Shown here: positions 47,243 to 52,918 of the stretch, piece after piece
Numbering within the stretch: position 1 is the stretch's first letter
Layout: every line of letters begins with the position of its first letter
NCBI RefSeq assembly: GCF_033095965.1
Contig: NZ_AP026801.1
Location: forward strand, 2,207,856-2,271,855
DNA: 64,000 nt
Origin: Xylocopilactobacillus apis
GTDB taxonomy: Bacteria; Bacillota; Bacilli; Lactobacillales; Lactobacillaceae
Direction: 5' to 3'
Translations under genes and position numbers: made by a program
The notes under the pieces: model-generated
What the model saw: the letters and a program-made list of their open reading frames with translations, nothing else
Databases searched by the model: none
Told to the model about the DNA's origin: nothing

Positions 47243-47338
47243 TGTAATTGAAAAGAGGCCACCGAGAATACGACTCTCGATGACTTCAATCGTGGTTTGG
47301 AAGAACTTTTGTAGCTAATCCTTTGGATTAGCTTTTTT
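47243..47338 (+). ncRNA. Putative type I antitoxin RNA, unit 1
   Basis: A small RNA of about 96 nt, predicted from the promoter at 47208-47236 to a strong terminator (GCTAATCC, 3-base loop, GGATTAGC, six T at 47333-47338). It has a 5' stem-loop (GCCACCGAGA...TCTCGATGAC) whose other strand would serve as terminator of the peptide mRNA. A single-stranded stretch AATCGTGGTTTGGAAGAA (47288-47305) follows, then the terminator stem. It runs opposite to the peptide gene, overlaps its last codons and covers the mRNA 3' region, so it could base-pair with that end. This is inferred from layout; no family is recognised. Confidence 0.65.
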
Positions 47339-47449
47339 GATTAGTACGTATGCTTTGGCAATTCTATCAACTAGAAAGCCGACCGCTACGATAATCAATG
47401 CTGTTCCCAGCCCAAGTTCCTCCGTTTCAAATTCTTCATGATCACTCAC
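47315..47449 (-). CDS. Putative type I toxin, short membrane peptide, unit 1
   Basis: A 44-codon frame on the minus strand from GTG (47449) encodes an acidic head MSDHEEFETEELGLG, one transmembrane helix (TALIIVAVGFLVDRIAKAYVLI) and a basic tail KKANPKD. The helix and tail are repeated with small changes in units 2-4. GGAGGTGA directly abuts this GTG, which is poor spacing. The same ribosome site is well placed for the ATG at 47439, but that is another frame coding only 14 residues. The true start is therefore unsure. Size and hydrophobic-basic layout resemble Fst-like toxins, but the sequence is not one I can assign to a family. Confidence 0.55.
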   Translation of the reverse strand: MSDHEEFETEELGLGTALIIVAVGFLVDRIAKAYVLIKKANPKD

Positions 47450-47483
47450 CTCCGTAGTTTTCTTAAATTGAGAGGTGATGATC
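47440..47483 (-). promoter_or_regulatory. Hairpin hiding the ribosome site of toxin mRNA, unit 1
   Basis: On the minus strand GATCATCACCTC (5' leader) can pair with GAGGTGAGTGATC, which holds the GGAGGTGA ribosome site. The loop is about 19 bases. An identical structure lies at 48011-48054. Confidence 0.7.
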
Positions 47484-47505
47484 TTCCAAATTCCACGATT
47501 ACATA

Positions 47506-47534
47506 ATTTTATCGTACAAACGTTCTTTTTTCAA
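47506..47534 (-). promoter_or_regulatory. Promoter of toxin mRNA, unit 1
   Basis: Minus-strand TTGAAA (47534-47529), a 17-bp spacer and TAAAAT (47511-47506). It is back to back with the antitoxin promoter of unit 2, whose -35 begins at 47540. The predicted mRNA starts near 47499 and could end at the hairpin and T4 at about 47250. Confidence 0.75.
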
Positions 47535-47539
47535 TCCAG

Positions 47540-47568
47540 TTGCAAGATTTTATCTCACATGTTAGAAT
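47540..47568 (+). promoter_or_regulatory. Promoter of antitoxin-like RNA, unit 2
   Basis: TTGCAA, 17-bp spacer, TAGAAT. Confidence 0.75.
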
Positions 47569-47574
47569 AATTCC

Positions 47575-47670
47575 TGTAATTGAAAAGAAGCCACCGAGAC
47601 TACGATTCTCGATGACTTCAATCGTGGTTTGGAAGAACGGCTTAGCTAATCTTTACGATTAGCTTTTTTT
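47575..47670 (+). ncRNA. Putative type I antitoxin RNA, unit 2
   Basis: Same organisation as unit 1: a 5' stem-loop (GCCACCGAGA...TCTCGATGAC), the AATCGTGGTTTGGAAGAA stretch, then GCTAATC/GATTAGC and seven T. The RNA looks intact although the partner peptide gene in this unit has lost its promoter and leader. Confidence 0.6.
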
Positions 47671-47741
47671 ATTATCGCGTAAGCCTTAGCGACTCTTATA
47701 ACTAAGAATCCGACTGCTGCGATAATGGACGCTAGGTCCAA
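47646..47741 (-). pseudogene. Toxin-like membrane peptide, unit 2, leader deleted
   Basis: A 31-codon frame from TTG: MDLASIIAAVGFLVIRVAK, then AYAIIKKANRKD. The helix and basic tail are conserved. Upstream the sequence changes abruptly to AAGAACAACAACAAAGAAC: the ribosome site, the sequestering hairpin and the minus-strand promoter seen in units 1 and 3 are gone. It is probably not expressed. Confidence 0.55.
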
Positions 47742-47778
47742 AGCCCAAGTTCTTTGTTGTTGTTCTTTTCCAATTCAG

Positions 47779-47807
47779 TTGCAAAAATTTATTCCACATG
47801 TTAAAAT
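47779..47807 (+). promoter_or_regulatory. Promoter of antitoxin-like RNA, unit 3
   Basis: TTGCAA, 17-bp spacer, TAAAAT. Confidence 0.75.
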
Positions 47808-47813
47808 GTTTCC

Positions 47814-47910
47814 TGTAATTGAAAAGAAGCCATCGAGACTGCAACTCTCGATGACTTCAATCGTGGTTTGGAAGAACTTGTCTAGCTAATCTTTACGATT
47901 AGCTTTTTTT
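47814..47910 (+). ncRNA. Putative type I antitoxin RNA, unit 3
   Basis: A predicted RNA of about 97 nt with 5' stem-loop (GCCATCGAGA...TCTCGATGAC), the AATCGTGGTTTGGAAGAA stretch, and terminator AGCTAATC/GATTAGCT plus T7 (47884-47910). It is convergent with, and overlaps, the peptide gene of unit 3, the most complete unit besides unit 1. Confidence 0.65.
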
Positions 47911-47981
47911 ATTATCGCATAAGCCTTAGCGACTCTTATTACTAAGAATCCGACTGCTACGATAATGGACGCTAAGTCCAA
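47886..47981 (-). CDS. Putative type I toxin, short membrane peptide, unit 3
   Basis: A 31-codon frame from TTG (47981): MDLASIIVAVGFLVIRVAK, then AYAIIKKANRKD, one membrane helix with a basic tail. An ACGGAGGAAC motif lies 10 bases upstream. An upstream frame from GTG (48022) encodes MSDHEEFETEELGLWT and stops at 47972, overlapping this start. In unit 1 the two parts are one continuous frame, so here they are split by a 2-base difference. Either the TTG is used by re-initiation, or the copy is a frameshifted relic. All leader elements and the promoter are intact. Confidence 0.5.
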   Translation of the reverse strand: MDLASIIVAVGFLVIRVAKAYAIIKKANRKD

Positions 47982-48010
47982 AGTCCAAGTTCCTCCGTTT
48001 CAAATTCTTC

Positions 48011-48054
48011 ATGATCACTCACCTCCGTAGTTTTCTTAAATTGAGAGGTGATGA
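48011..48054 (-). promoter_or_regulatory. Hairpin hiding the ribosome site of toxin mRNA, unit 3
   Basis: Same sequence as at 47440-47483: GATCATCACCTC pairs with GAGGTGAGTGATC on the minus strand, enclosing GGAGGTGA. Confidence 0.7.
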
Positions 48055-48078
48055 TCTTCCAAATTCCACGATTACATA

Positions 48079-48107
48079 ATTTTATCGTACAAACGTTCTT
48101 TTTTCAA
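48079..48107 (-). promoter_or_regulatory. Promoter of toxin mRNA, unit 3
   Basis: Minus-strand TTGAAA, 17-bp spacer, TAAAAT; identical to unit 1. The antitoxin promoter of unit 4 starts 6 bases away in the opposite direction. Confidence 0.75.
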
Positions 48108-48112
48108 TCCAG

Positions 48113-48141
48113 TTGCAAGATTTTATCTCACATGTTAGAAT
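48113..48141 (+). promoter_or_regulatory. Promoter of antitoxin-like RNA, unit 4
   Basis: TTGCAA, 17-bp spacer, TAGAAT. Confidence 0.75.
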
Positions 48142-48147
48142 AATTCC

Positions 48148-48242
48148 TGTAATTGAAAAGAAGTCATCGAGAGGGCTTTATCGATGACTTCAATCGTGGT
48201 TTGGAAGAACTTGTTCAGCTAATCCTTTGGATTAGCTTTTTT
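48148..48242 (+). ncRNA. Putative type I antitoxin RNA, unit 4
   Basis: Same layout with a tighter 5' hairpin (AAGTCATCGA, 10-base loop, TCGATGACTT: a perfect 10-bp stem) and terminator AGCTAATCC/GGATTAGCT plus six T. The different loop could make it specific for its own unit. Confidence 0.62.
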
Positions 48243-48314
48243 GATTGTCGCGTAAGCCTTAGCGATTCTTATAACTAAGAATCCGACTGCTGCGATAATG
48301 GACGCTAAGTCCAA
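48219..48314 (-). CDS. Putative type I toxin, short membrane peptide, unit 4
   Basis: A 31-codon TTG frame: MDLASIIAAVGFLVIRIAK, then AYATIKKANPKD. As in unit 3, an upstream GTG frame (48355) ends within its start. The ribosome site GGAGGTGA and part of the sequestering leader remain. The minus-strand promoter is deleted, because the leader joins directly to unit 5 at about 48393. It is likely silent unless transcribed from further away. Confidence 0.45.
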   Translation of the reverse strand: MDLASIIAAVGFLVIRIAKAYATIKKANPKD

Positions 48315-48402
48315 AGCCCAAGTTCCTCTGTTTCAAATTCTTCATGATCACTCACCTCCGTAGTTAAATAATTGAGGGGTAATGATCTTCCTAATACCAC
48401 TT

Positions 48403-48498
48403 GCAATTGAAAAGAAGCCACCGAGACTACGATTCTCGATGACTTCAATCGTGGTTTGGAAGAACAGCTTAGCTAATCTTTACGATTAGCTTTTTTTA
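48403..48498 (+). ncRNA. Remnant of antitoxin-like RNA, unit 5, promoter lost
   Basis: The body of the RNA is present (stem-loop GCCACCGAGA...TCTCGATGAC, AATCGTGGTTTGGAAGAA, AGCTAATC/GATTAGCT, T7), but the sequence before it is the leader of unit 4 and no -10 box is seen. No peptide gene lies to its right. Confidence 0.5.
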
Positions 48499-48502
48499 TT
48501 AT

Positions 48503-48530
48503 CTTGAAAACTCTCTAGCAAATTTCAAGC
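48503..48530 (-). terminator. Hairpin after the nuclease gene
   Basis: CTTGAAA and TTTCAAG form a stem within 10 bases of the 48539 stop codon. The T-rich side is unclear, so it may end the minus-strand unit weakly. Confidence 0.4.
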
Positions 48531-48538
48531 TGCGAGGG

Positions 48539-49447
48539 TTAATTTTTTGCTCTTCGGTATCCAGCATTCTGAGCTTCTTGTTCTGAATTAAACCACACTC
48601 GATTATTCGGATTCCCCTGCTTCTGACCACTTTCATAGGTTCTTTGGCCAGGAACATGATAAACCTTCGAACGTTTATTACCCCAGATTTTTTGATTGGT
48701 CTGCACTTCTGGCTGCTGATTCTGCTCACCAACAACTTGACTATAACCTGTTTGATAATCGATCTTCATCCCATCCTGAATATTAAAAATATAAAGATTA
48801 AAATGAATTCGATCATCGGTCAACGATTGAGCCCGCATCCAAACTCCTCGGGGGACCAATTCATCACCTCGATAAACCGGTCGTACTGAATATCTAACAT
48901 AATGATCGCTACTTTCTTTGAGATAAGCTGCAACCGTATCTTCATTATTTAACATTTCCGGGTTGTTGAGACTAACTGTTCCTGTGATCAAATTTTTCGG
49001 GTTATTGTTTTGCCCGGTAAACTGATAACCAATCAAATGACTTCTATTGTAAAGGAAAGTTCCGTTCGGCATTTTCTTGTTGTGCCAACCGGTCGGATTC
49101 CAAACCAACGGTTCACGTTTGGTAGTTGGCATTAAAGATTTATTCAAAAGTGCCTCTGCATCAACCGCCCGATTCAAACGATCTAAGTCAGAATATTTCT
49201 GCCAAGGCGTTTGAACTTTTAATTCACTTGCCGTAAATCCAGGCTCATTATTGTTAACAGTAATTTGCTGTTCGTTTGAATAATTTAACTTCTGTAAATC
49301 TTGATAGGTCTGATCAACTGGTTTTGAACTTTTACTAGAATATGTTTCAGAACTTTTTGTCTGGGGAGCCGAAATCTGTGTATCGCTGCAGCCGACCAAA
49401 AATAATCCAAGCACCAAAATGGCGGACTGAAAAAACTTCTTTACCAT
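48539..49447 (-). CDS. DNA/RNA non-specific endonuclease, lipoprotein
   Basis: This 302-aa secreted nuclease of the EndA/NucA-type beta-beta-alpha-metal family is tethered to the membrane by a lipobox (LVGC, Cys20). The catalytic segment is YNRSHLIGYQFTGQNNNPKNLITGT: the His of NRSH as base and the downstream Asn for the metal. A short C-terminal module (SKVYHVPGQRTYE...NNRVWFNSEQEAQNAGYRRAK) resembles the Ada/metal-binding-like domain found after many secreted nucleases. Relatives take part in DNA uptake or degrade outside DNA. Its start overlaps the end of the DUF2971 gene by 7 bases, so the two are coupled. It lies next to the toxin-antitoxin-like array. Confidence 0.86.
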   Translation of the reverse strand: MVKKFFQSAILVLGLFLVGCSDTQISAPQTKSSETYSSKSSKPVDQTYQDLQKLNYSNEQQITVNNNEPGFTASELKVQTPWQKYSDLDRLNRAVDAEALLNKSLMPTTKREPLVWNPTGWHNKKMPNGTFLYNRSHLIGYQFTGQNNNPKNLITGTVSLNNPEMLNNEDTVAAYLKESSDHYVRYSVRPVYRGDELVPRGVWMRAQSLTDDRIHFNLYIFNIQDGMKIDYQTGYSQVVGEQNQQPEVQTNQKIWGNKRSKVYHVPGQRTYESGQKQGNPNNRVWFNSEQEAQNAGYRRAKN

Positions 49448-50571
49448 CTAATCTTCCTCTTTGAAAAGTCGACCTTGATTTTTTCAAAATCATGCTGTCG
49501 AAGAAAATCTTGAATGACATCTAAATAAGCGTGATGATCGATTGGCAAATTTTCCGTCTGCGGAGATAAAGTTATGCGATGAATATTTTCTGCGATGTGG
49601 GGAATCGGCAGTTCAATATACGGACGAATATATTGCTGACCCTGCAGCATCTTTACATCATATTTGTTTGTCAGAATATCAGTTGAATCAAGACTCGGGT
49701 TAAAATAAACAATTCGAATCTCACGTTCAAAATTATATGAATCATTTTTTAAAGCAGCTGAAAGCATTAAAAAGAAAAGCAAGACATCTGATTTCCAAGC
49801 GTACTTCTCTTTAATGTAAAGATCATTATTATAGACCGTGCGAAAAATTGTCTCAGCATCCATCTCTGAATCAATAGATTTAACGTTCAACGCTAAATAA
49901 CGCAAACTATAAATATAACTATTGATGAAGTAAGTCGTATATTGTCCGACATTCGTCAAATCAAAAACTGAAGTATCGAAATTATTCCTTTTTAAAAACT
50001 CTTCATGTTTACTAAAAATATCTTTTTCATTAGCTGTTCTTAAAAAGAAATTTCCTAACCGTTCGGGTAATTCCATATTAGTGAGATCCATTTTTTCATT
50101 AACATAAGTCACATCGGTCAACCCAATTAAGGCTCTCCCATTTTGATCCAAAGAAGATGATAGATCTTTTACAAAACCGGGAATGTCCAAAGATAATTCC
50201 ATTCCTCCGCGGCCATAATAATTCCACATGGGAATTGCATCGACATCTCTAGTTAATGCCATCACGTAAATGTTGACGTGATTTAAAATAAACCGCAGAT
50301 ATTTTTCAATCGGTGCTTTATGATAAATTGCTTCGACAACATTTGCTTCCTCTCCCCCAATTTGTTTAACCATCTTTTCAATTTCTTCCCGATGAACTTT
50401 GGTAAATTTGGAAATAAAAATATTAGAAATTTTGGTATCAGTTGGATCGTTTAAAAATTCCGAACGCGTCAGTCTAATTTTCGATGTTGAAATTATTGAA
50501 AAGAAACTTTCAACAGAAGTATAATGCTGACCCCATTTTAATTTTGATAGATCTTTTGTTAAGTTTTCCAT
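49441..50571 (-). CDS. DUF2971 domain protein
   Basis: This 376-aa protein has the DUF2971 pattern: YTSVESFFSIISTSKIRLTRSEFLNDPTDT near the start, then MALTRDVDAIPMWNYYGRGGMELSLDI. No signal peptide or membrane helix, so it is probably cytoplasmic. The biochemical role of the family is not established; members often occur in accessory and defence-like islands. A TATAAT (50583-50578) lies only 6 bases before the ATG with no ribosome site, so the mRNA may be leaderless. A weak hairpin separates it from the upstream ATPase gene, and it is coupled to the nuclease gene downstream. Confidence 0.75.
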   Translation of the reverse strand: MENLTKDLSKLKWGQHYTSVESFFSIISTSKIRLTRSEFLNDPTDTKISNIFISKFTKVHREEIEKMVKQIGGEEANVVEAIYHKAPIEKYLRFILNHVNIYVMALTRDVDAIPMWNYYGRGGMELSLDIPGFVKDLSSSLDQNGRALIGLTDVTYVNEKMDLTNMELPERLGNFFLRTANEKDIFSKHEEFLKRNNFDTSVFDLTNVGQYTTYFINSYIYSLRYLALNVKSIDSEMDAETIFRTVYNNDLYIKEKYAWKSDVLLFFLMLSAALKNDSYNFEREIRIVYFNPSLDSTDILTNKYDVKMLQGQQYIRPYIELPIPHIAENIHRITLSPQTENLPIDHHAYLDVIQDFLRQHDFEKIKVDFSKRKIRW

Positions 50572-50600
50572 ACTCTAATTATAGACTCCCCCCAACTAAA

Positions 50601-50628
50601 AAAGCCAACATCTTGCTGGCTAAATTAT
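50601..50628 (-). terminator. Weak terminator after the ATPase gene
   Basis: Minus-strand AGCCA and TGGCT flank a short loop followed by TTTTTT. Confidence 0.5.
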
Positions 50629-51459
50629 TTCTTCTCGTAAATATTTAATTGTGTACCCGCGTTTGATTAATTCCAAAGTCAATTCATTTACTTCTTCTGG
50701 TTTGGCAATTAGTTCAAGTTGATGAGCATCATTTTTAACCACCCAAACATTGCTCAAAAGAAACTGTGGAATTTCTTCCGCATATTCACTTCGTTCAAAA
50801 ATCAAATGAGGTCGAACCAAATCTGTAAAATCGGAATCGTGGACTAATTTCAAATTAGAATGTGATAGTTCATAAATCTTAGTTGCATCTTTTTTAAACG
50901 ATCGACCATTTGCTGCTACATTTATAATTGCCGTTCCTATTTCATGAAAATTTTGTTCCTCTTTTAAGAAAGCTTGGATTTCTTTTTGGGTTAGAAAAAT
51001 TAACGGTTCATCAAAAGCTAATAAATCGATTGGCGCTAAAAATCCCTGAGCTAAAACTCCTAGTTGACGAATACTATCTGAAAGAGTTCCAACATTTTCT
51101 TTTAAATATTTTTGAAAACCAAATTTCTCACTCAGTTCGATAATTCTATTTTTTAAATTATCTCCTTTCATTCCCAACTTATGTCCGAGTGATTCGAGAT
51201 TTTGCTCAATTGTTTTTTTGTGTTGAATAAAATCATGTTCAATTTTCAACCGGCGAAGATGCTTCTTAACTTCGATATATCCAAAATCAGATTTTGCTTC
51301 GCCAAACAACATTCTTAATAAAGTCGTTTTTCCACTTCCAGATGTTCCAGTAATCAAAATCCAATTCTTAACTTGAACCTCAAGACTGACTCCAGAAAAA
51401 AGGACCTCCTTTTTGAGATCTTTTTTGAGGTCAACGGCTTTTAAATAAAAATTAGCCAC
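50620..51459 (-). CDS. Small ABC-type ATPase without a permease
   Basis: This 279-aa ATP-binding protein has Walker A GTSGSGKTT (38-46), a degenerate signature TLSDSIRQLG instead of LSGGQ, Walker B DLLAFDEP, and a switch-like NVAANGRS. No membrane-spanning protein is encoded next to it. Its start overlaps the preceding small gene by 8 bases, so the two products probably act together. The last 80 residues (IAKPEEVNELTLELIKRGYTIKYLREE) resemble the accessory tail of ABC exporters of the bacitracin/NatA kind, but with low certainty. It could be a drug-export ATPase lacking its partner or a soluble regulatory ATPase. Confidence 0.65.
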   Translation of the reverse strand: MANFYLKAVDLKKDLKKEVLFSGVSLEVQVKNWILITGTSGSGKTTLLRMLFGEAKSDFGYIEVKKHLRRLKIEHDFIQHKKTIEQNLESLGHKLGMKGDNLKNRIIELSEKFGFQKYLKENVGTLSDSIRQLGVLAQGFLAPIDLLAFDEPLIFLTQKEIQAFLKEEQNFHEIGTAIINVAANGRSFKKDATKIYELSHSNLKLVHDSDFTDLVRPHLIFERSEYAEEIPQFLLSNVWVVKNDAHQLELIAKPEEVNELTLELIKRGYTIKYLREEII

Positions 51460-51946
51460 GACCCGTTTCCTTAATTGCCTTACAAGCTAACATCAAACTT
51501 ACCGTTGCATCAGGTGATAAAACTTCAACAATTTTCTCTGGTTCAACAATTTCTGACAAGGCAGATAAAATTGCCATTCCGTATTGAATGATATTGAAAT
51601 CAGTTTTGACATTATACTGACCACTTTCATACGGATCTTCATGGCTGTATGTTAAATTAATTTTGCCCTCATTAACCGATCCATCTGTATGATTGATAAT
51701 AATTCGATCCATCAGCTTATCCATTCTGTGTCCTGAAAAATCAAATGAAAAACGATTGTCACTTAAATCTTGTGAATAATCATCTTGACTCATCATCATG
51801 ATTTCTCCAACCGGCTTTTCAAATATGCCTAAATCGTTGATAAATGTTTCAATCTTTTCTACTGGATACTTTTTTAAATTATCTTCATAAGCTTCGCGAT
51901 CCTTAACGAGCTCCTCATAGAGGTTTTTTATTTCTTCTTTTTTCAT
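51452..51946 (-). CDS. Protein of unknown function coupled to the ATPase
   Basis: I do not recognise this protein of about 164 aa. The first 30 residues are charged and helical (MKKEEIKNLYEELVKDREAY); the middle is a mixed strand region (SFDFSGHRMDKLMDRIIIN); the end is a mostly hydrophobic helix (YGMAILSALSEIVE). No signal peptide. I choose the ATG at 51946: TATGAT (51958-51953) lies 6 bases before it and TTGCCA 19 bases further, which suggests a leaderless message. A TTG at 51964 would add six residues. The stop overlaps the ATPase start. Confidence 0.6.
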   Translation of the reverse strand: MKKEEIKNLYEELVKDREAYEDNLKKYPVEKIETFINDLGIFEKPVGEIMMMSQDDYSQDLSDNRFSFDFSGHRMDKLMDRIIINHTDGSVNEGKINLTYSHEDPYESGQYNVKTDFNIIQYGMAILSALSEIVEPEKIVEVLSPDATVSLMLACKAIKETGRG

Positions 51947-52017
51947 ACTTGAATCATAATTCAATTACCCACCAGTTGGCAAGTATGTTCTATAATTAAT
52001 AAAACCAGGAGGCATCA

Positions 52018-52356
52018 ATGAAATCTTTCGAAAAATATCACCCGCTATTAACCGAACACTATAAAATGGATTGGCTCACTGCTTTTCCTCTAAAAGATAT
52101 TATTTTAAAAATTGGTTCGGCATCTGAAACAGCCAAATTTATAAATCAGCAAATGAGATTGGTCATGGCCAATCAAAAATTATTTTATGGGGTCGCCGAC
52201 CGATCTTCTAATTTATTTCTTGGATTTGTCGAAATAACTTTTATAGGTGAAACTGCTCAAATTGATCTTTCTCTAGATTCAGATGAGATAGTTTTGTACC
52301 TTACAGAATTTTTAAAATCTAACTTTGGGGTCAAAAAAATATTTCCCAGGAAATAA
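52018..52356 (+). CDS. Small GNAT-like protein
   Basis: This 112-aa protein starts at ATG after AGGAGGC. The layout (LTAFPLKDIILKIGSASETAKFI, then LFYGVADRSSNLFLGFVEITFIGETAQIDLSLD) is that of the middle of a RimJ/RimL-type N-acetyltransferase, including a strand like the one before the acetyl-CoA loop. The Q/RxxGxG/A loop itself is not obvious and the protein is shorter than the usual 160-180 aa, so it may be truncated or inactive. It is divergent from the 48539-51964 genes. Its last codons overlap a Noc-like palindrome (52340-52355). Confidence 0.5.
   Translation: MKSFEKYHPLLTEHYKMDWLTAFPLKDIILKIGSASETAKFINQQMRLVMANQKLFYGVADRSSNLFLGFVEITFIGETAQIDLSLDSDEIVLYLTEFLKSNFGVKKIFPRK
52340..52355. 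promoter_or_regulatory. Noc-binding-like palindrome 1
   Basis: TATTTCCCAGGAAATA differs by one base from the Bacillus Noc site TATTTCCCGGGAAATA. An identical copy is at 55375. Confidence 0.6.
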
Positions 52357-52360
52357 ATTT

Positions 52361-52387
52361 TTAGCACTCTCTTGACATGAGTGCTAA
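52361..52387. promoter_or_regulatory. CIRCE operator (HrcA site)
   Basis: TTAGCACTC, 9 bases, GAGTGCTAA: a perfect CIRCE inverted repeat. The -35 hexamer of the hsp20 promoter lies inside its spacer, so bound HrcA would block transcription directly. Confidence 0.95.
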
Positions 52388-52399
52388 AAGGATTATAAT
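52372..52399 (+). promoter_or_regulatory. hsp20 promoter
   Basis: TTGACA, 16-bp spacer, TATAAT; about 35 bases before the ATG. Confidence 0.9.
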
Positions 52400-52433
52400 G
52401 TAATTGTAAAAAGTTAGAAAGGGGTTTTTAAAA

Positions 52434-52877
52434 ATGGCAAATGAAATAGCAAATAGAAATAATGATTGGTTTGGTTTTCCGGCAGATCCGTTTTTTAATG
52501 ATGATTGGGATTTATTCTCTCGCAATTTCCCTGCTCATCGTACTTTAACTAACATGTTAACTGATGTTAAGGAAAGCAAAGATAAGTATGAAGTTGCTGT
52601 TGATATCCCTGGCGTAGACAAGAATAAGATTAATATTGATTATCATAACGATGAATTAAAAGTTTCCTATCACAACGAAAAGACTAATGAAGAGAAAGAT
52701 AAAGAAGGAAGATTGATTCATTCAGAACGTAAGTTTGGATCTTTTCAAAGAATCTATACTTTCCCTGATATTAATCCAGAAAAAATTGCTGCTGAATATA
52801 AAGATGGTGTTCTTCATATCACTTTACCGAAAGTTTCAGCAGAATCTAAGAATACAAAACGAATCGAAATTAAATAA
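52434..52877 (+). CDS. hsp20: Small heat shock protein Hsp20
   Basis: This 147-aa alpha-crystallin-type chaperone binds unfolding proteins without ATP. The domain runs from about residue 40 (MLTDVKESKDKYEVAVDIPGVDKNKINIDYHNDELKVS) to FPDINPEKIAAEYKDGVLHITLPK, with the GVL motif before the final strand and a short basic tail SKNTKRIEIK. AAAGGGG precedes the ATG. A perfect CIRCE element overlaps the promoter, so the gene is under HrcA control and should be induced by heat. A terminator follows directly. Confidence 0.96.
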   Translation: MANEIANRNNDWFGFPADPFFNDDWDLFSRNFPAHRTLTNMLTDVKESKDKYEVAVDIPGVDKNKINIDYHNDELKVSYHNEKTNEEKDKEGRLIHSERKFGSFQRIYTFPDINPEKIAAEYKDGVLHITLPKVSAESKNTKRIEIK

Positions 52878-52883
52878 AAATAA

Positions 52884-52918
52884 AGCCCCTGAGGTATAAA
52901 ACCTGAGGGGTTTTTATT
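52884..52918 (+). terminator. hsp20 terminator
   Basis: CCCCTGAGGT and ACCTGAGGGG pair with one mismatch, followed by TTTTT. On the other strand it can also serve rarA, whose stop lies inside it. Confidence 0.8.

Noticed and set aside
47437..47439. ATG with the best-spaced ribosome site in unit 1 as the toxin start
   Set aside because: Its frame stops after 14 codons in unit 1 and gives a different, basic non-membrane peptide in units 3 and 4; the conserved helix lies in other frames. Kept only as a possible leader peptide.
47200..48500. CRISPR array as an explanation for the repeated DNA
   Set aside because: The units are about 300 bp and contain promoters, terminators and a peptide frame; there are no short repeats with unique spacers.
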